A stretch of 64,000 nt of DNA from the NCBI RefSeq assembly GCF_916700565.1, contig NZ_CAKAKO010000001.1, forward strand, positions 434,001-498,000, written 5' to 3'. This document shows positions 46,963 through 54,893 of the stretch, piece after piece. The number at the start of each line of letters is the position of its first letter. The stretch's first letter is position 1. The position numbers and the translations under genes are program-made. A model generated the notes under the pieces. The model was not told the DNA's origin. It ran no database searches and saw only the letters and a list, made by a program, of their open reading frames with translations. This stretch comes from Xenophilus sp. Marseille-Q4582 (GTDB lineage Bacteria > Pseudomonadota > Gammaproteobacteria > Burkholderiales > Burkholderiaceae_C).

Positions 46963-47484
46963 ATGATCAACGCGCTCGAATCGTCCTCGCTGCGGCCCTA
47001 CCTGATCCGGGCCCTCTACGAATGGTGCACCGACAACGGCTTCACGCCCTACCTGGCGGTGCAGGTCGACGAAACGGTGCAGGTGCCGCGCGAATACGTC
47101 AAGAACGGCGAAATCGTGCTCAACGTCAGCTACGACGCGACCAGCTCACTCAAGCTGGGCAATGACTACATCGAGTTCAAGGCCCGATTTGCCGGCACGG
47201 CGCGCGACATCAGCGTGCCCGTGGGCCGCGTGGTCGCGATCTATGCGCGCGAGAACGGCCAGGGCATGGCCTTCCCCTCGGTGGTGGCGCCAGTCTCTTC
47301 GGACGAGCCCGCTGCCTCACCCGCGGAGGAGCCGCGCGTGATGCAGCTGGTGGCCGACGAGGCCGAAGACCGCGCCGTGGAGCCGGGCGCGGCGGACGTC
47401 GCGCAGGCCGAGGAAGGCCCGGCCGGCGATCCGCCCAAGCCGGGCGGCAATGGCGGCCGCCCCGCCCTCAAGCGCGTCAAGTGA
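46963..47484 (+). CDS. sspB: ClpXP protease adaptor SspB
   Basis: 173 residues. It binds SsrA-tagged proteins and delivers them to ClpXP. RPYLIRALYEWCTDNGFTPYLAV and ARFAGTARDISVPVGRVVAIYARENGQGMAF form the conserved substrate-binding domain (residues 1-110). An acidic, Ala/Pro-rich linker leads to the basic end GGRPALKRVK, the ClpX-binding tail. Paired with sspA as usual. Confidence 0.95.
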   Translation: MINALESSSLRPYLIRALYEWCTDNGFTPYLAVQVDETVQVPREYVKNGEIVLNVSYDATSSLKLGNDYIEFKARFAGTARDISVPVGRVVAIYARENGQGMAFPSVVAPVSSDEPAASPAEEPRVMQLVADEAEDRAVEPGAADVAQAEEGPAGDPPKPGGNGGRPALKRVK

Positions 47485-47519
47485 GCGAGGGCAATCCGGA
47501 GCGGGCCTGCGCCTGCCAC

Positions 47520-47525
47520 TAGAAT
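47520..47525 (+). promoter_or_regulatory. Possible -10 box of tRNA-Thr
   Basis: TAGAAT lies 9 bp before the first base of the mature tRNA. No good -35 box is visible at 16-18 bp upstream. Confidence 0.35.
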
Positions 47526-47534
47526 CACCGTTTC

Positions 47535-47610
47535 GCCGTTTTAGCTCAGTTGGTAGAGCAACCGCCTTGTAAGCGGTAGGTCGTCAGTTCGATTCCGACA
47601 AGCGGCACCA
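47535..47610 (+). tRNA. tRNA-Thr, anticodon TGT
   Basis: 76 nt with encoded CCA. Acceptor arm GCCGTTT pairs with AAGCGGC (one G-U); D-arm AGCTCAGTTGGTAGAGC; anticodon stem CCGCC/GGCGGT-type with loop TTGTAAG giving TGT; T-arm GTCAGTTCGATTCCGAC. Everything downstream to the window end looks accessory, so its 3' end is the probable attachment site of the right-hand island. Confidence 0.96.
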
Positions 47611-47616
47611 TCTCAA

Positions 47617-47652
47617 AGCCCGGTAACGTCCAACGACGTCCGGGTTTTTTCT
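47617..47652 (+). terminator. Intrinsic terminator of tRNA-Thr
   Basis: CCCGG…ACGTC-CAAC-GACGT-CCGGG forms a two-part stem, followed by TTTTTTCTTTTTT from 47645. It starts only a few bases after the CCA end. Confidence 0.8.
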
Positions 47653-48003
47653 TTTTTCCCTCTTTAATCCCGGTTTGAGCGTCCAAAATCGTCCGAGAAA
47701 GTATGCCTCAATCCGGGGGCATATGGGGGCACATGTGGGGGCACAGGTTCGGAAAATGGGGGCATATCCTTGGCTCTCGACCGATGCTGAGCAATGTCGG
47801 GTTTTGTCGGGTAGCGCCGTCCGCTGCCTGTCTCGGCTGCAGCCGCTTGACTTCGCGCTCCACAGCGCGCCGCTCGGTGCGCGTCATTCCGTCCAGCGCC
47901 TGACGGCACCGGTCGCTGGGCGGGCACTACGACATTCCCATCAGGGTCAGACTGAGTGCTGCTTAGCAGCGTCGCATGCTAGACTTGAATTTGTCACGAA
48001 ATC
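47653..48003. other. Noncoding junction between tRNA-Thr and the island's first gene
   Basis: It contains four copies of GGGGGCA in the same orientation (47715, 47725, 47737 and 47758), which I read as possible integrase arm-type sites of an attachment region; similar G-rich repeats are familiar to me next to tRNA-linked integrases, but no integrase follows here. Further on, GCTGC-TTA-GCAGC (47958-47970) is a small palindrome about 35 bp before the S24-type gene and may be an operator. No SOS box of the CTGT-N8-ACAG type is seen. Confidence 0.5.
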
Positions 48004-48594
48004 ATGCAACCGCATTCATCCACGCCTCGCCATGGCGGTTCCCGACAGGGTGCCGGGCGCAAGGCTGCCTATGGCGAGCCCACCAAGACCGTTAGAGTGC
48101 CGCACAGCCTTGTGCCCGTAGTCGCGGGGTACCTGGCCGCGATGAAGCGCCCGCCTGGAGGCGTCGTTGATGGCGCCGGCCTGCAACCCATCGCGACGTT
48201 TCGCACCGCCACCGCCGTGTCCGTCCTCGGTCGCCGAGTTCGTGCCGGCAAACCCACTTCTGGCGACGATTACCAAGAAGATGCTGTCGATCTCGGCAAG
48301 CACCTGGTACGCGACCCGAGCAGCACCTTCCTCATGAAGGTCGCCGGCTGGTCCATGCGCGATGCTGGCATCGCCGATGGTGACGAGCTGGTGGTCGATC
48401 GCGGCGTGGCAGCCGAGGACGGGCGCATCGTCATCGCCGACATCGACGGCGAGTTGACCGTCAAACGCTTGAGGCGAACGGCCACTGGCTGGTTGCTGGA
48501 AGCCAGCAACCCCGAATTCGCCGATGTCCCCGTCGGCGACAAGAACGACCTGCACATCTGGGGTGTCGTCACGCACGTGCTGCGCGCGGTCTAG
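48004..48594 (+). CDS. S24-family (UmuD/LexA-like) protein with basic N-terminal segment
   Basis: 196 residues. The C-terminal half is an S24 peptidase-type domain: serine S117 in KVAGWSMRDAGI, lysine K154 in ELTVKRL, and a probable self-cleavage bond A81-G82 in RRVRAGKPTSG, followed by DLGKHLVRDPSSTF as in UmuD. The N-terminal 45 residues carry GGSRQGAGRK and EPTKTVRVPHSL, a short DNA-binding-like segment seen in mobile-element repressors. No umuC follows. It may be an RecA-responsive repressor of the genes after it; this is inference. Base composition is lower in GC than the core. Confidence 0.82.
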   Translation: MQPHSSTPRHGGSRQGAGRKAAYGEPTKTVRVPHSLVPVVAGYLAAMKRPPGGVVDGAGLQPIATFRTATAVSVLGRRVRAGKPTSGDDYQEDAVDLGKHLVRDPSSTFLMKVAGWSMRDAGIADGDELVVDRGVAAEDGRIVIADIDGELTVKRLRRTATGWLLEASNPEFADVPVGDKNDLHIWGVVTHVLRAV

Positions 48595-48631
48595 ACGCCG
48601 TGCACAGACTTTAAAGAACTAGGATGCCCTC

Positions 48632-49378
48632 ATGTCGCAAGCAAGCCGAATCGAATGGACCGAGGCAACTTGGAATCCGACTGTGGGCTGCACCAAGATT
48701 TCGCCCGGCTGCAAGCACTGCTACGCCGAGTCGATGGCCAAGCGGCTGAAGGCCATGGGCACGCCGGGCTACGAGAACGGCTTCAAGCTCACGATCCTGC
48801 CGGATCGTCTGTCCGAGCCGCTGATGAGGAAGAAGCCGACGGTGTACTTCGTCAACTCGATGTCCGACCTTTTCCACAAAGGTGTGGACGACAACTACAT
48901 CGCCCAGGTCTTCGACGTGATCAGGCAGTGTCCGCAGCACACCTTCCAGGTGCTGACCAAGCGAGCTGATCGCCTGGCTACCTTCTTCCGAACCCGCGAC
49001 GTGCCCACGAACGCTTGGATCGGCGTCTCCGTCGAGGACCGTAAGTACGGCGTGCCGCGCATCGAAGGTTTGCGCAAAGTCGACGCGCGCATCCGTTTCC
49101 TGTCCGTCGAGCCACTGCTCGAAGATGTTGGTGACCTCGACCTAACCGATATTCAGTGGGTCATTGTTGGCGGCGAGTCCGGGCCCAAGGCACGCCCGAT
49201 GAAACTGGAATGGGTTGAAAATATCCGCCAACAATGTGAGGAGCAGGGAGTGCAGTTCTTCTTCAAGCAGTGGGGCGGTTGGGGGGCCGACGGCAAACGT
49301 CGCTCCAAGAAGGCCAACGGCCGCCTGCTCGGGGGCAGAACCTGGGACGACATGCCGGTACTGTCCGCCCACGTCTGA
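48632..49378 (+). CDS. Three-Cys-motif protein (DUF5131, phage Gp37/Gp68 family)
   Basis: 248 residues. IEWTEATWNPTVGCTKISPGC begins the family; the cysteines C20, C27 and C30 (C-x6-C-x2-C, ending CKHCYAE) resemble a radical-SAM cluster site. VYFVNSMSDLFHKGV, FQVLTKRADRL, WIGVSVEDRKYGVPRI, FLSVEPLLEDVG and WVIVGGESGPKARPM follow in family order, and FFFKQWGGW closes it. The reaction is unknown. It is 37 bp after the S24-type gene and 8 bp before a TcmP gene, the partner family with which it is known to co-occur. Confidence 0.9.
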   Translation: MSQASRIEWTEATWNPTVGCTKISPGCKHCYAESMAKRLKAMGTPGYENGFKLTILPDRLSEPLMRKKPTVYFVNSMSDLFHKGVDDNYIAQVFDVIRQCPQHTFQVLTKRADRLATFFRTRDVPTNAWIGVSVEDRKYGVPRIEGLRKVDARIRFLSVEPLLEDVGDLDLTDIQWVIVGGESGPKARPMKLEWVENIRQQCEEQGVQFFFKQWGGWGADGKRRSKKANGRLLGGRTWDDMPVLSAHV

Positions 49379-49386
49379 AGGACCGC

Positions 49387-50661
49387 ATGACGCTGAAACA
49401 GTACAGCTGGAAAGACGGCCCCGACCTCATCCAGCAGCACAGCGTCGCAAAGCACCGCATCCTTGAGGCCTACCTCGCCGCGTACTTCCGCACCCTCGTC
49501 AGCTCGCCGAACCAGGATGTTCTGCGCCTGACCCTTGTCGACGGGTTTGCCGGCGGCGGACTGTACGTCCACAACGACACGCGCGAGCCCGTCAAAGGTT
49601 CGCCATTCATTTTCCTCGAAGCCACGCGCGAGGCGGAGTTCCACATCAACAAGGATCGGCGCAAGCCCGTCCAACTCCAGGTCGACTACTTCTTCTGCGA
49701 GGCCGACCGCCACGCTCAGATGCATCTCGACAAGGTGCTGCGTGAGGCTGGATACGCCGACAGGATCGGCAACGGCATCTACATCGAGCACTCGCGGTTC
49801 CAGGACAAGGCGGACGCGATCATTGGGTTCATCAAGAAGAAGAGCCCGAAGAATGGCCGCTCGATCTTCGCGCTCGATCAGTACGGCTACAAGGAAGTAC
49901 CTACGCACCTCCTGCGCAAGATCTTCGATGCGCTGCCGAGTGCGGAAGTGATCCTGACATTCGGGGTCGACTCGTTCATGAACTTCGCCAGCGACGGCGA
50001 TCAGGTTAGGGGTCTACTCGACGGACTCGGCATACCCGATATCTTCCGCGGCCGTTCGGTCGAGGAGATCAAGGCCTCCGACCGTGACTGGCGGCTCTTC
50101 CTGCAGAGCACGCTCTACCGTCGACTCGTCGAGAACTGCGGCGCCCGCCACTTCACACCGTTCTTCATCCGCAATCGCGGAGGCCACGGCGACTATTGGC
50201 TGATCCACATGTCCCAGCATCATCGCGCTCGTGACGTGATGACGGAGGTGCACTGGGCCAACAGCAATTACTTCATCCACTATGGCGGCGCCGGACTCGA
50301 CATGTTCCAGATGGTTGGCTACGACCCGAGTCATGATGCTGCTTACCTTGGTCAGTCGCTCCTCGGATTCGAGTTCGATGATGTCGCGCGGCGCACGAGC
50401 ATCGCCGCATTGACCGAGCACATTCCACGGCGCGTGTACGCCGACGACAGTGGGATCAGCTTCGGGGAATTGTTCGCCACCACGTGCAACAGTTCACCGG
50501 CGTCGGCGCGAATCTACCGTGAGTCGATCGGGAAGTTACTGGATGAGAAGGCTGTCGAGATCATCGGCGTCGACGGTACCAAGCGCCGATCTTCCGCGCA
50601 GATCATGGACAGCGATCAGATCTTGTCGCCACCGCAGCGCACGCTCTTCATGACTGGCTGA
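49387..50661 (+). CDS. Three-Cys-motif partner protein TcmP
   Basis: 424 residues. The TcmP family start HSVAKHRILEAYLAAYF is followed by LTLVDGFAGGGLY (51-60), which looks like SAM-methyltransferase motif I, and by IFALDQYGYKEVP (a D-x-x-G segment where methyltransferases have motif IV). FTPFFIRNRGGHGDYWLIHMSQH lies in the second half. TcmP proteins are named only by their link to three-Cys-motif proteins; activity is not established as far as I know. ATG at 49387; the stop is 3 bp before the next gene, so tight coupling is likely. Confidence 0.88.
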   Translation: MTLKQYSWKDGPDLIQQHSVAKHRILEAYLAAYFRTLVSSPNQDVLRLTLVDGFAGGGLYVHNDTREPVKGSPFIFLEATREAEFHINKDRRKPVQLQVDYFFCEADRHAQMHLDKVLREAGYADRIGNGIYIEHSRFQDKADAIIGFIKKKSPKNGRSIFALDQYGYKEVPTHLLRKIFDALPSAEVILTFGVDSFMNFASDGDQVRGLLDGLGIPDIFRGRSVEEIKASDRDWRLFLQSTLYRRLVENCGARHFTPFFIRNRGGHGDYWLIHMSQHHRARDVMTEVHWANSNYFIHYGGAGLDMFQMVGYDPSHDAAYLGQSLLGFEFDDVARRTSIAALTEHIPRRVYADDSGISFGELFATTCNSSPASARIYRESIGKLLDEKAVEIIGVDGTKRRSSAQIMDSDQILSPPQRTLFMTG

Positions 50662-50664
50662 GCC

Positions 50665-51885
50665 ATGCGCGGATCAACGTCATTGGGGGAGCAGCCGAAC
50701 TTGACTTCGATCATTCCGGACGCCTACGAAGGGCGCGAGCAGGCTCTGGTGAAGCATGCGCTCCTCAAGAGCTACCTTGAAAAGCTCGTGCTCATCATCG
50801 GCATGAGCGCCAAGAAGGCACGACGCGCAGAAATCTGCTATGTGGACTGCTTTGCAGGACCATGGGGCGCACCGGATGACGATCTTGATGGCACGTCGAT
50901 TTCGTTGTCGCTGAAGACGCTAGCCGCCTGCAAGAAGACGTTGGCAACGCTCGGCGTCGATGCCACGATGCGCGCCCTGTATGTCGAGAAGGACAAAGGC
51001 GCGTTCGATCGGCTCTCGGGTTTTCTTGGCTCGAAGGCGCCGCCTTCGGTCGATCAGGCATGCCTGCATGGCGACTTCGTAGACTTGCGTGGTGACATTT
51101 TGAAGTGGTGCGGGCCAGGCGCGTTCACCTTCTTCTTCGTCGATCCCAAGGGCTGGAAGGACATCATGATCGAGACGATGAGGCCTTTGCTTCAACGTCC
51201 ACGATCGGAGTTCCTGATCAACTTCGCCTACAACTTCATCAACCGCACGGCATCGATGGCCGTTTGGCAAGACGCGATGGCAAAGTTGTTGGGCGCGACG
51301 GTGAACCTCGACGGCCTTCAGCCATCCGAGCGCGAAGAGACGCTGGTCGACGCATACCGAACGAGTCTCAAGGCATGCGTTCTAAGCGGTCGTCCCGGGT
51401 ACCGTGCTCGCTCGGCCTACGTCACGGTGCTCGACCCGCTGCATCGGCGAACCAAGTACCACCTCGTGTATGTGACGAGCCATCCAACGGGGATCGTCGA
51501 GTTCATGGACATCTCCGAGCGAGTGGATCTCGTCCAACGGCGGGTTCGAGCTGCAAAGCAGATCGAGGTTCGTCAGCAAAGGACCGGCGTCACCGACTTG
51601 TTCGGCACCGAGCCGGAGATCGAGGCATCGGACGGCCGCTGCAGCCCCGACGATGTTGATGCCTTCTGGCGCCGATACCTTGCAGCGGGCGAACGGCGTA
51701 TTGGAACGGCTGAATTCGCAGACATCCTCGAGGGCACGAACTGGCTTCCAGGTGAACTGCAAAGCTCGCTCGTGCGCCTCGTCAAGGCCGGAGTCGTGCG
51801 CAATCTGGACGCCGATGCATCGAGGAGGCGATCGAAGCCGCTGCACTTCGACAAGGCGGAGCGCCTTCGACTCAGCCAGAGCTGA
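50665..51885 (+). CDS. Second, divergent TcmP-like protein
   Basis: 406 residues. It shares the TcmP plan ([22 protein letters not shown], then [17 protein letters not shown] at 57-73, and [19 protein letters not shown]) but has little obvious identity with its upstream neighbour. The D-P-K-G segment is closer to a methyltransferase-like motif IV. The C-terminal 100 residues ([20 protein letters not shown]…) look like a helical or winged extension. With only 3 bp to the previous gene, it completes a three-gene unit with the DUF5131 gene. The role is unknown; a nucleic-acid-modifying or conflict function is inference. Confidence 0.82.
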   Translation: MRGSTSLGEQPNLTSIIPDAYEGREQALVKHALLKSYLEKLVLIIGMSAKKARRAEICYVDCFAGPWGAPDDDLDGTSISLSLKTLAACKKTLATLGVDATMRALYVEKDKGAFDRLSGFLGSKAPPSVDQACLHGDFVDLRGDILKWCGPGAFTFFFVDPKGWKDIMIETMRPLLQRPRSEFLINFAYNFINRTASMAVWQDAMAKLLGATVNLDGLQPSEREETLVDAYRTSLKACVLSGRPGYRARSAYVTVLDPLHRRTKYHLVYVTSHPTGIVEFMDISERVDLVQRRVRAAKQIEVRQQRTGVTDLFGTEPEIEASDGRCSPDDVDAFWRRYLAAGERRIGTAEFADILEGTNWLPGELQSSLVRLVKAGVVRNLDADASRRRSKPLHFDKAERLRLSQS

Positions 51886-51927
51886 TCGCGAACCCACGAG
51901 ACAGCCCGCACCGCGGCCGCGACCAGG

Positions 51928-52142
51928 CAGCCGCGCGAGGTGGTGAAGGAAGCACTGGGTTGCAATGCCGCGACGGTGATTTTGGCGCAATCATCCCGTC
52001 GGGTGCCGTCGCGCCGAGCCGTGCCGACGAGTTCCTGACGCAGACGCTGAAGACGGCGCTGGCGCTCGTGGACGTGCGGGTGCTCGACCACCTGCTGGTG
52101 GCCGGCGCCGATGTCTGCTCCTTTGCCGAGCGGGGTCTGGTA
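51928..52142 (+). pseudogene. radC-type JAB-domain gene, 3' remnant with frameshift
   Basis: Two frames together give a RadC C-terminus: [19 protein letters not shown] in one (51931-51990) and [19 protein letters not shown]…[17 protein letters not shown]…SFAERGLV in the next (about 51995-52142). The H-N-H-P of the metal-binding JAMM motif is destroyed exactly at the frameshift, and the N-terminal part is absent. Intact radC genes are frequent in ICE-type islands. No natural stop is seen at the usual end. Confidence 0.8.
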
Positions 52143-52272
52143 TACACCGGTCGGGCGGAGGCGTCTGGCGGCGCCCCTTGGGTCACACCGCGATGGTCAG
52201 GCGACCGGTGCCGGTTCCATTGCGTGGCTCTGGCAAGATGGGCGGCAACGAAAAACCCAGAGGGACGCCGGG
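52143..52272. other. Spacer before the MazG-PIN gene
   Basis: Together with the radC remnant this makes a 387-bp interval without an intact gene. No convincing promoter is seen; AGAGGGACGCCGGG precedes the next ATG and may serve as ribosome site. Confidence 0.3.
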
Positions 52273-53502
52273 ATGAACCTCTCCGAGTTGCAGGCCGAGC
52301 TGCGCCACTTCGCTGCCGAGCGCGACTGGCAGCCGTTCCACACGCCCAAGAACCTGTCCACGGCCTTGATGGTCGAGGCGGCCGAACTCGTAGAGATTTT
52401 TCAGTGGATGACTCCTGAGGAGACACAGCGCGCCCACCAAGACCCGGCGACCAAGCAGCGCATCGGCGAGGAAGTCGCTGACGTGCTGCTCTACCTGCTC
52501 CAGGTGGCGGACCACAGCGAGATCAACGTCGAGGAGGCGGTCAGGGACAAGCTGGCGCGCAATGGCGTGAAGTACCCGGCCAAGCGCCAGATTACCCGCG
52601 TCTCGCCGGCCCGGGCTCCGGTGCCCGGCACCCATGTCCTGCTCGACTACGAGAACGTCCAGCCGAGCGACGAAGAGCTGCGGCTCATGGTGCCGAATGC
52701 TGGTCGGGTGTGGGTCTTTCACGGACCGCAGCAGCGCCAGGTCGAGCGGCGTTTCGCTTCCTTCGGTGCTGACGTGACGGCCGTGCCGATCAGCAAGACC
52801 GGCAAGAACGCGCTGGACTTTCATCTGTCGTTCTACATGGGCTACATCGCCTCGCGCAACCCGGCGTCGACGATGGTCGTGGTGGCCAACGACAAGGGCT
52901 ACGAACCGATGCTCGAGCACGCGAGAGGCATGGGGTTCATGGTGCGGCGGCAGTCGCACGAACAGGCCAAGCCTGCCGCGAAGAAGGCAACCGCAAGGAA
53001 GGTGGTGGCCAAGAAGGCGCCGGCGAAGAAGGCAGCCGTCAAGAAGGCGACGGCCAAGAAGGTTTCGCCCGCACCGGCAACGAAGAAGGCGCCAGCGGCC
53101 AAAGTGGTGTCGACGAAAAAGGCCGCGCCGGTGAAGACGGTGGTTGCGAAGCCATCCGCCCGGCCGGCTGCCAAGGTGGCGGCTACACCGGTCTCCGGTG
53201 TTGCGAGCAGACCGGTTCCGGCGCCGGTGATGTCACCGCCGGCACGTGCGTCGACGGTGACGGCCGACGAGATCGGAAAGATCACCGAGAACCTTCGCAA
53301 GTTGGGGGGCAATCGACCGACGAAGCCGGTGTCCTTGCGGCGCCTGCTGAAATCACTTCTCGTGGCAGAGACCGGGGACGCCTCGATCGAGGTCGCGCTC
53401 GACAAGCTGGTCGCGTCCGGCGTCGCGACGATTGGCGCGGGGAGTGAGGTGACGTACCCCGGTTTTGATCGCCCTGCCGGTTCATCTGCAGGGGGAAGCT
53501 GA
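52273..53502 (+). CDS. MazG-like pyrophosphohydrolase fused to PIN-like nuclease and basic tail
   Basis: 409 residues with three parts. Residues 1-106 are MazG/dCTPase-like: E35-x-x-E38 (VEAAELVE) and E67-x-x-D70 ([13 protein letters not shown]) are the metal ligands. Residues 118-225 match the PIN-like family with D125 ([10 protein letters not shown]), [17 protein letters not shown] and [13 protein letters not shown], all acidic residues kept. Residues 230-310 are a histone H1/AlgP-like Lys-Ala tract (repeats such as KKAPAKKA and KKATAKK), then a C-terminal domain (about 330-400) resembling a small helical/winged fold. It suggests a nucleotide-pool and RNA/DNA-cutting protein that binds nucleic acid; function is inference. 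ATG at 52273. Confidence 0.85.
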   Translation: MNLSELQAELRHFAAERDWQPFHTPKNLSTALMVEAAELVEIFQWMTPEETQRAHQDPATKQRIGEEVADVLLYLLQVADHSEINVEEAVRDKLARNGVKYPAKRQITRVSPARAPVPGTHVLLDYENVQPSDEELRLMVPNAGRVWVFHGPQQRQVERRFASFGADVTAVPISKTGKNALDFHLSFYMGYIASRNPASTMVVVANDKGYEPMLEHARGMGFMVRRQSHEQAKPAAKKATARKVVAKKAPAKKAAVKKATAKKVSPAPATKKAPAAKVVSTKKAAPVKTVVAKPSARPAAKVAATPVSGVASRPVPAPVMSPPARASTVTADEIGKITENLRKLGGNRPTKPVSLRRLLKSLLVAETGDASIEVALDKLVASGVATIGAGSEVTYPGFDRPAGSSAGGS

Positions 53503-53536
53503 TGCCTTCCGGCTGGGGCGCCTTGCACCTCGCTTT

Positions 53537-54775
53537 TCAGGGATGCTGTACCTTTGACGTGGCGGGCGGGATTCCAAGCGCTCGCTGCATCCATGCCGAC
53601 ATGGGCCGGTCGGAGGCCAGTACCTGCTCGATGGTGGCCTGGGCCTGGTCGATGTGGTGGGCGGTGCGAGCGGCTTCGGTGGCGAGGCGATGGGCTTCCA
53701 CCACGTCGAGGCCCGTGAGTTCGTAGCCTTGCCCCATGGACATCCAGTGCAGTGCTGCCAGTGCGGCTTGCATGGCAAAGCCGGGTTGCTTGACCAGGTG
53801 GTCGCGCGCGGCACGCGTCAGGGTCTTGGGGTCGCAGGGCGAGGCCCAGGCCAGGGCGGTCGCCCGGTCGAACAGTTTCAGGGTCTTGGCGGTGGCGAAC
53901 CACTTGCCGGGCTCACCGGGTGTCGACGCGACGAGGTGGTCCAGCAGTCTGTCGCGTGCCAGTTCGGGGTACTTCTTCGCCAGCACCCTGAAGGTCGACA
54001 GGTTGGAGTTGGCCTGGTTGGCCAGCAGCGCGTATCGATCGAAAGCTTCTGCGCGCCGGCCCGCCTTCAGCAGCGCATCCTCGGCGAAACGCGCCACGGT
54101 TTCCTCGCCGGTGGTGCTGCCCGCTCGATCGCGCACGTAGGCGATGGCCTCGTCGACCTGGCCGCGCGCGACGAGCACGCGGGCGCCCCAGACCAGGTAT
54201 TGCCAGATCGGGCGGGGATCCATCGCCAGCAGTTCCAGCAGTTCGTCGTGGCGGCCGGCCTTGAACAGCGCGCTGTAGCACGGGGTGGTGCCGGCGAAGA
54301 AGGCGTAGCTGCCGCGATGGCGTTCGCGCAGCACGCTGCGCTGGGTGGGCAGCAACTGGTCGGCCCAGCTCGATGCGAGTTCGGGTGTCGCGCAGAGATC
54401 GCCCCAGTGGTCGCCCAGGGACTCGATGTAGGGTGGATCGTCCTCCTGGATGGCCTCGAAGAGGCGGTCGAGCCACTTCTGGCGCACGGCGGTGTCCACC
54501 GGCGCGTCGCCGATGAGGGGCACCAGTTCCTGGACGGCCGCGCAGGTGGCGTTGCCGAGGGCGCCGGTGGAACTGTCGACCTGGTTCAGGGCCGGGGAGA
54601 GTTTCTCCAGAAACAGGACGGCGCCCTCGGCCGCTGTGGCCGGATCTTGTCGGGCGACCGTACGGATTTCGGTGAGGGCTTCCTGGATGCGCTCGATCGC
54701 GAGCCGGGAACCACGCCAGCCGAACGCAGCCCGGCGAAAGCGAGCGCGGAATGCCCAGGGCCGCATCAGCGCCAT
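53537..54775 (-). CDS. Helical-repeat protein of unknown function
   Basis: 412 residues, no cofactor motif or membrane helix seen. Alternating helices with TPR/SEL1-like spacing (ALFKAGRHDELLELLAM, VLVARGQVDEAIAYVRD, ALLKAGRRAEAFDRYALLANQ) suggest a protein-protein scaffold. Conserved-looking blocks are LEKLSPALNQVDSSTGALGNATCAAV, DDPPYIESLGDHWG and HWMSMGQGYELTG. It resembles island-borne hypothetical proteins, but I cannot name a family. The ATG at 54775 overlaps the broken toxin gene by 10 bp. Convergent with the MazG-PIN gene, 34 bp apart. Confidence 0.7.
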   Translation of the reverse strand: MALMRPWAFRARFRRAAFGWRGSRLAIERIQEALTEIRTVARQDPATAAEGAVLFLEKLSPALNQVDSSTGALGNATCAAVQELVPLIGDAPVDTAVRQKWLDRLFEAIQEDDPPYIESLGDHWGDLCATPELASSWADQLLPTQRSVLRERHRGSYAFFAGTTPCYSALFKAGRHDELLELLAMDPRPIWQYLVWGARVLVARGQVDEAIAYVRDRAGSTTGEETVARFAEDALLKAGRRAEAFDRYALLANQANSNLSTFRVLAKKYPELARDRLLDHLVASTPGEPGKWFATAKTLKLFDRATALAWASPCDPKTLTRAARDHLVKQPGFAMQAALAALHWMSMGQGYELTGLDVVEAHRLATEAARTAHHIDQAQATIEQVLASDRPMSAWMQRALGIPPATSKVQHP

Positions 54776-54888
54776 CTCCTTGTCAAAGGCGCACGACTCA
54801 GCTTGTCGAGGAGGTCATCCAGGTGGATCAACAGGCCGCGGGTGGTCGCGCCGAACAGGGTGTCGGCGTCGGCGACGACAGGGATCAC
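54766..54888 (-). pseudogene. PIN-domain toxin, N-terminal 40 residues only
   Basis: From a GTG at 54888 the frame reads VIPVVADADTLFGATTRG followed by LLIHLDDLLDKLS and stops at 54766. VVADADTLFG is the first strand of a PIN nuclease with its first catalytic aspartate. A working PIN toxin needs about 130-180 residues, so the rest has been lost or replaced by the next gene. It starts 5 bp after the antitoxin stop. Confidence 0.75.
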
Positions 54889-54893
54889 GAATC

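Noticed and set aside
47715-47764. GGGGGCA repeats as a CRISPR array
   Set aside because: Units are only 7 bp with 3-14-bp gaps and no cas genes nearby.
49153-49908. Minus-strand frames opposite the DUF5131 and TcmP genes
   Set aside because: No domain features and opposite to well-supported genes.
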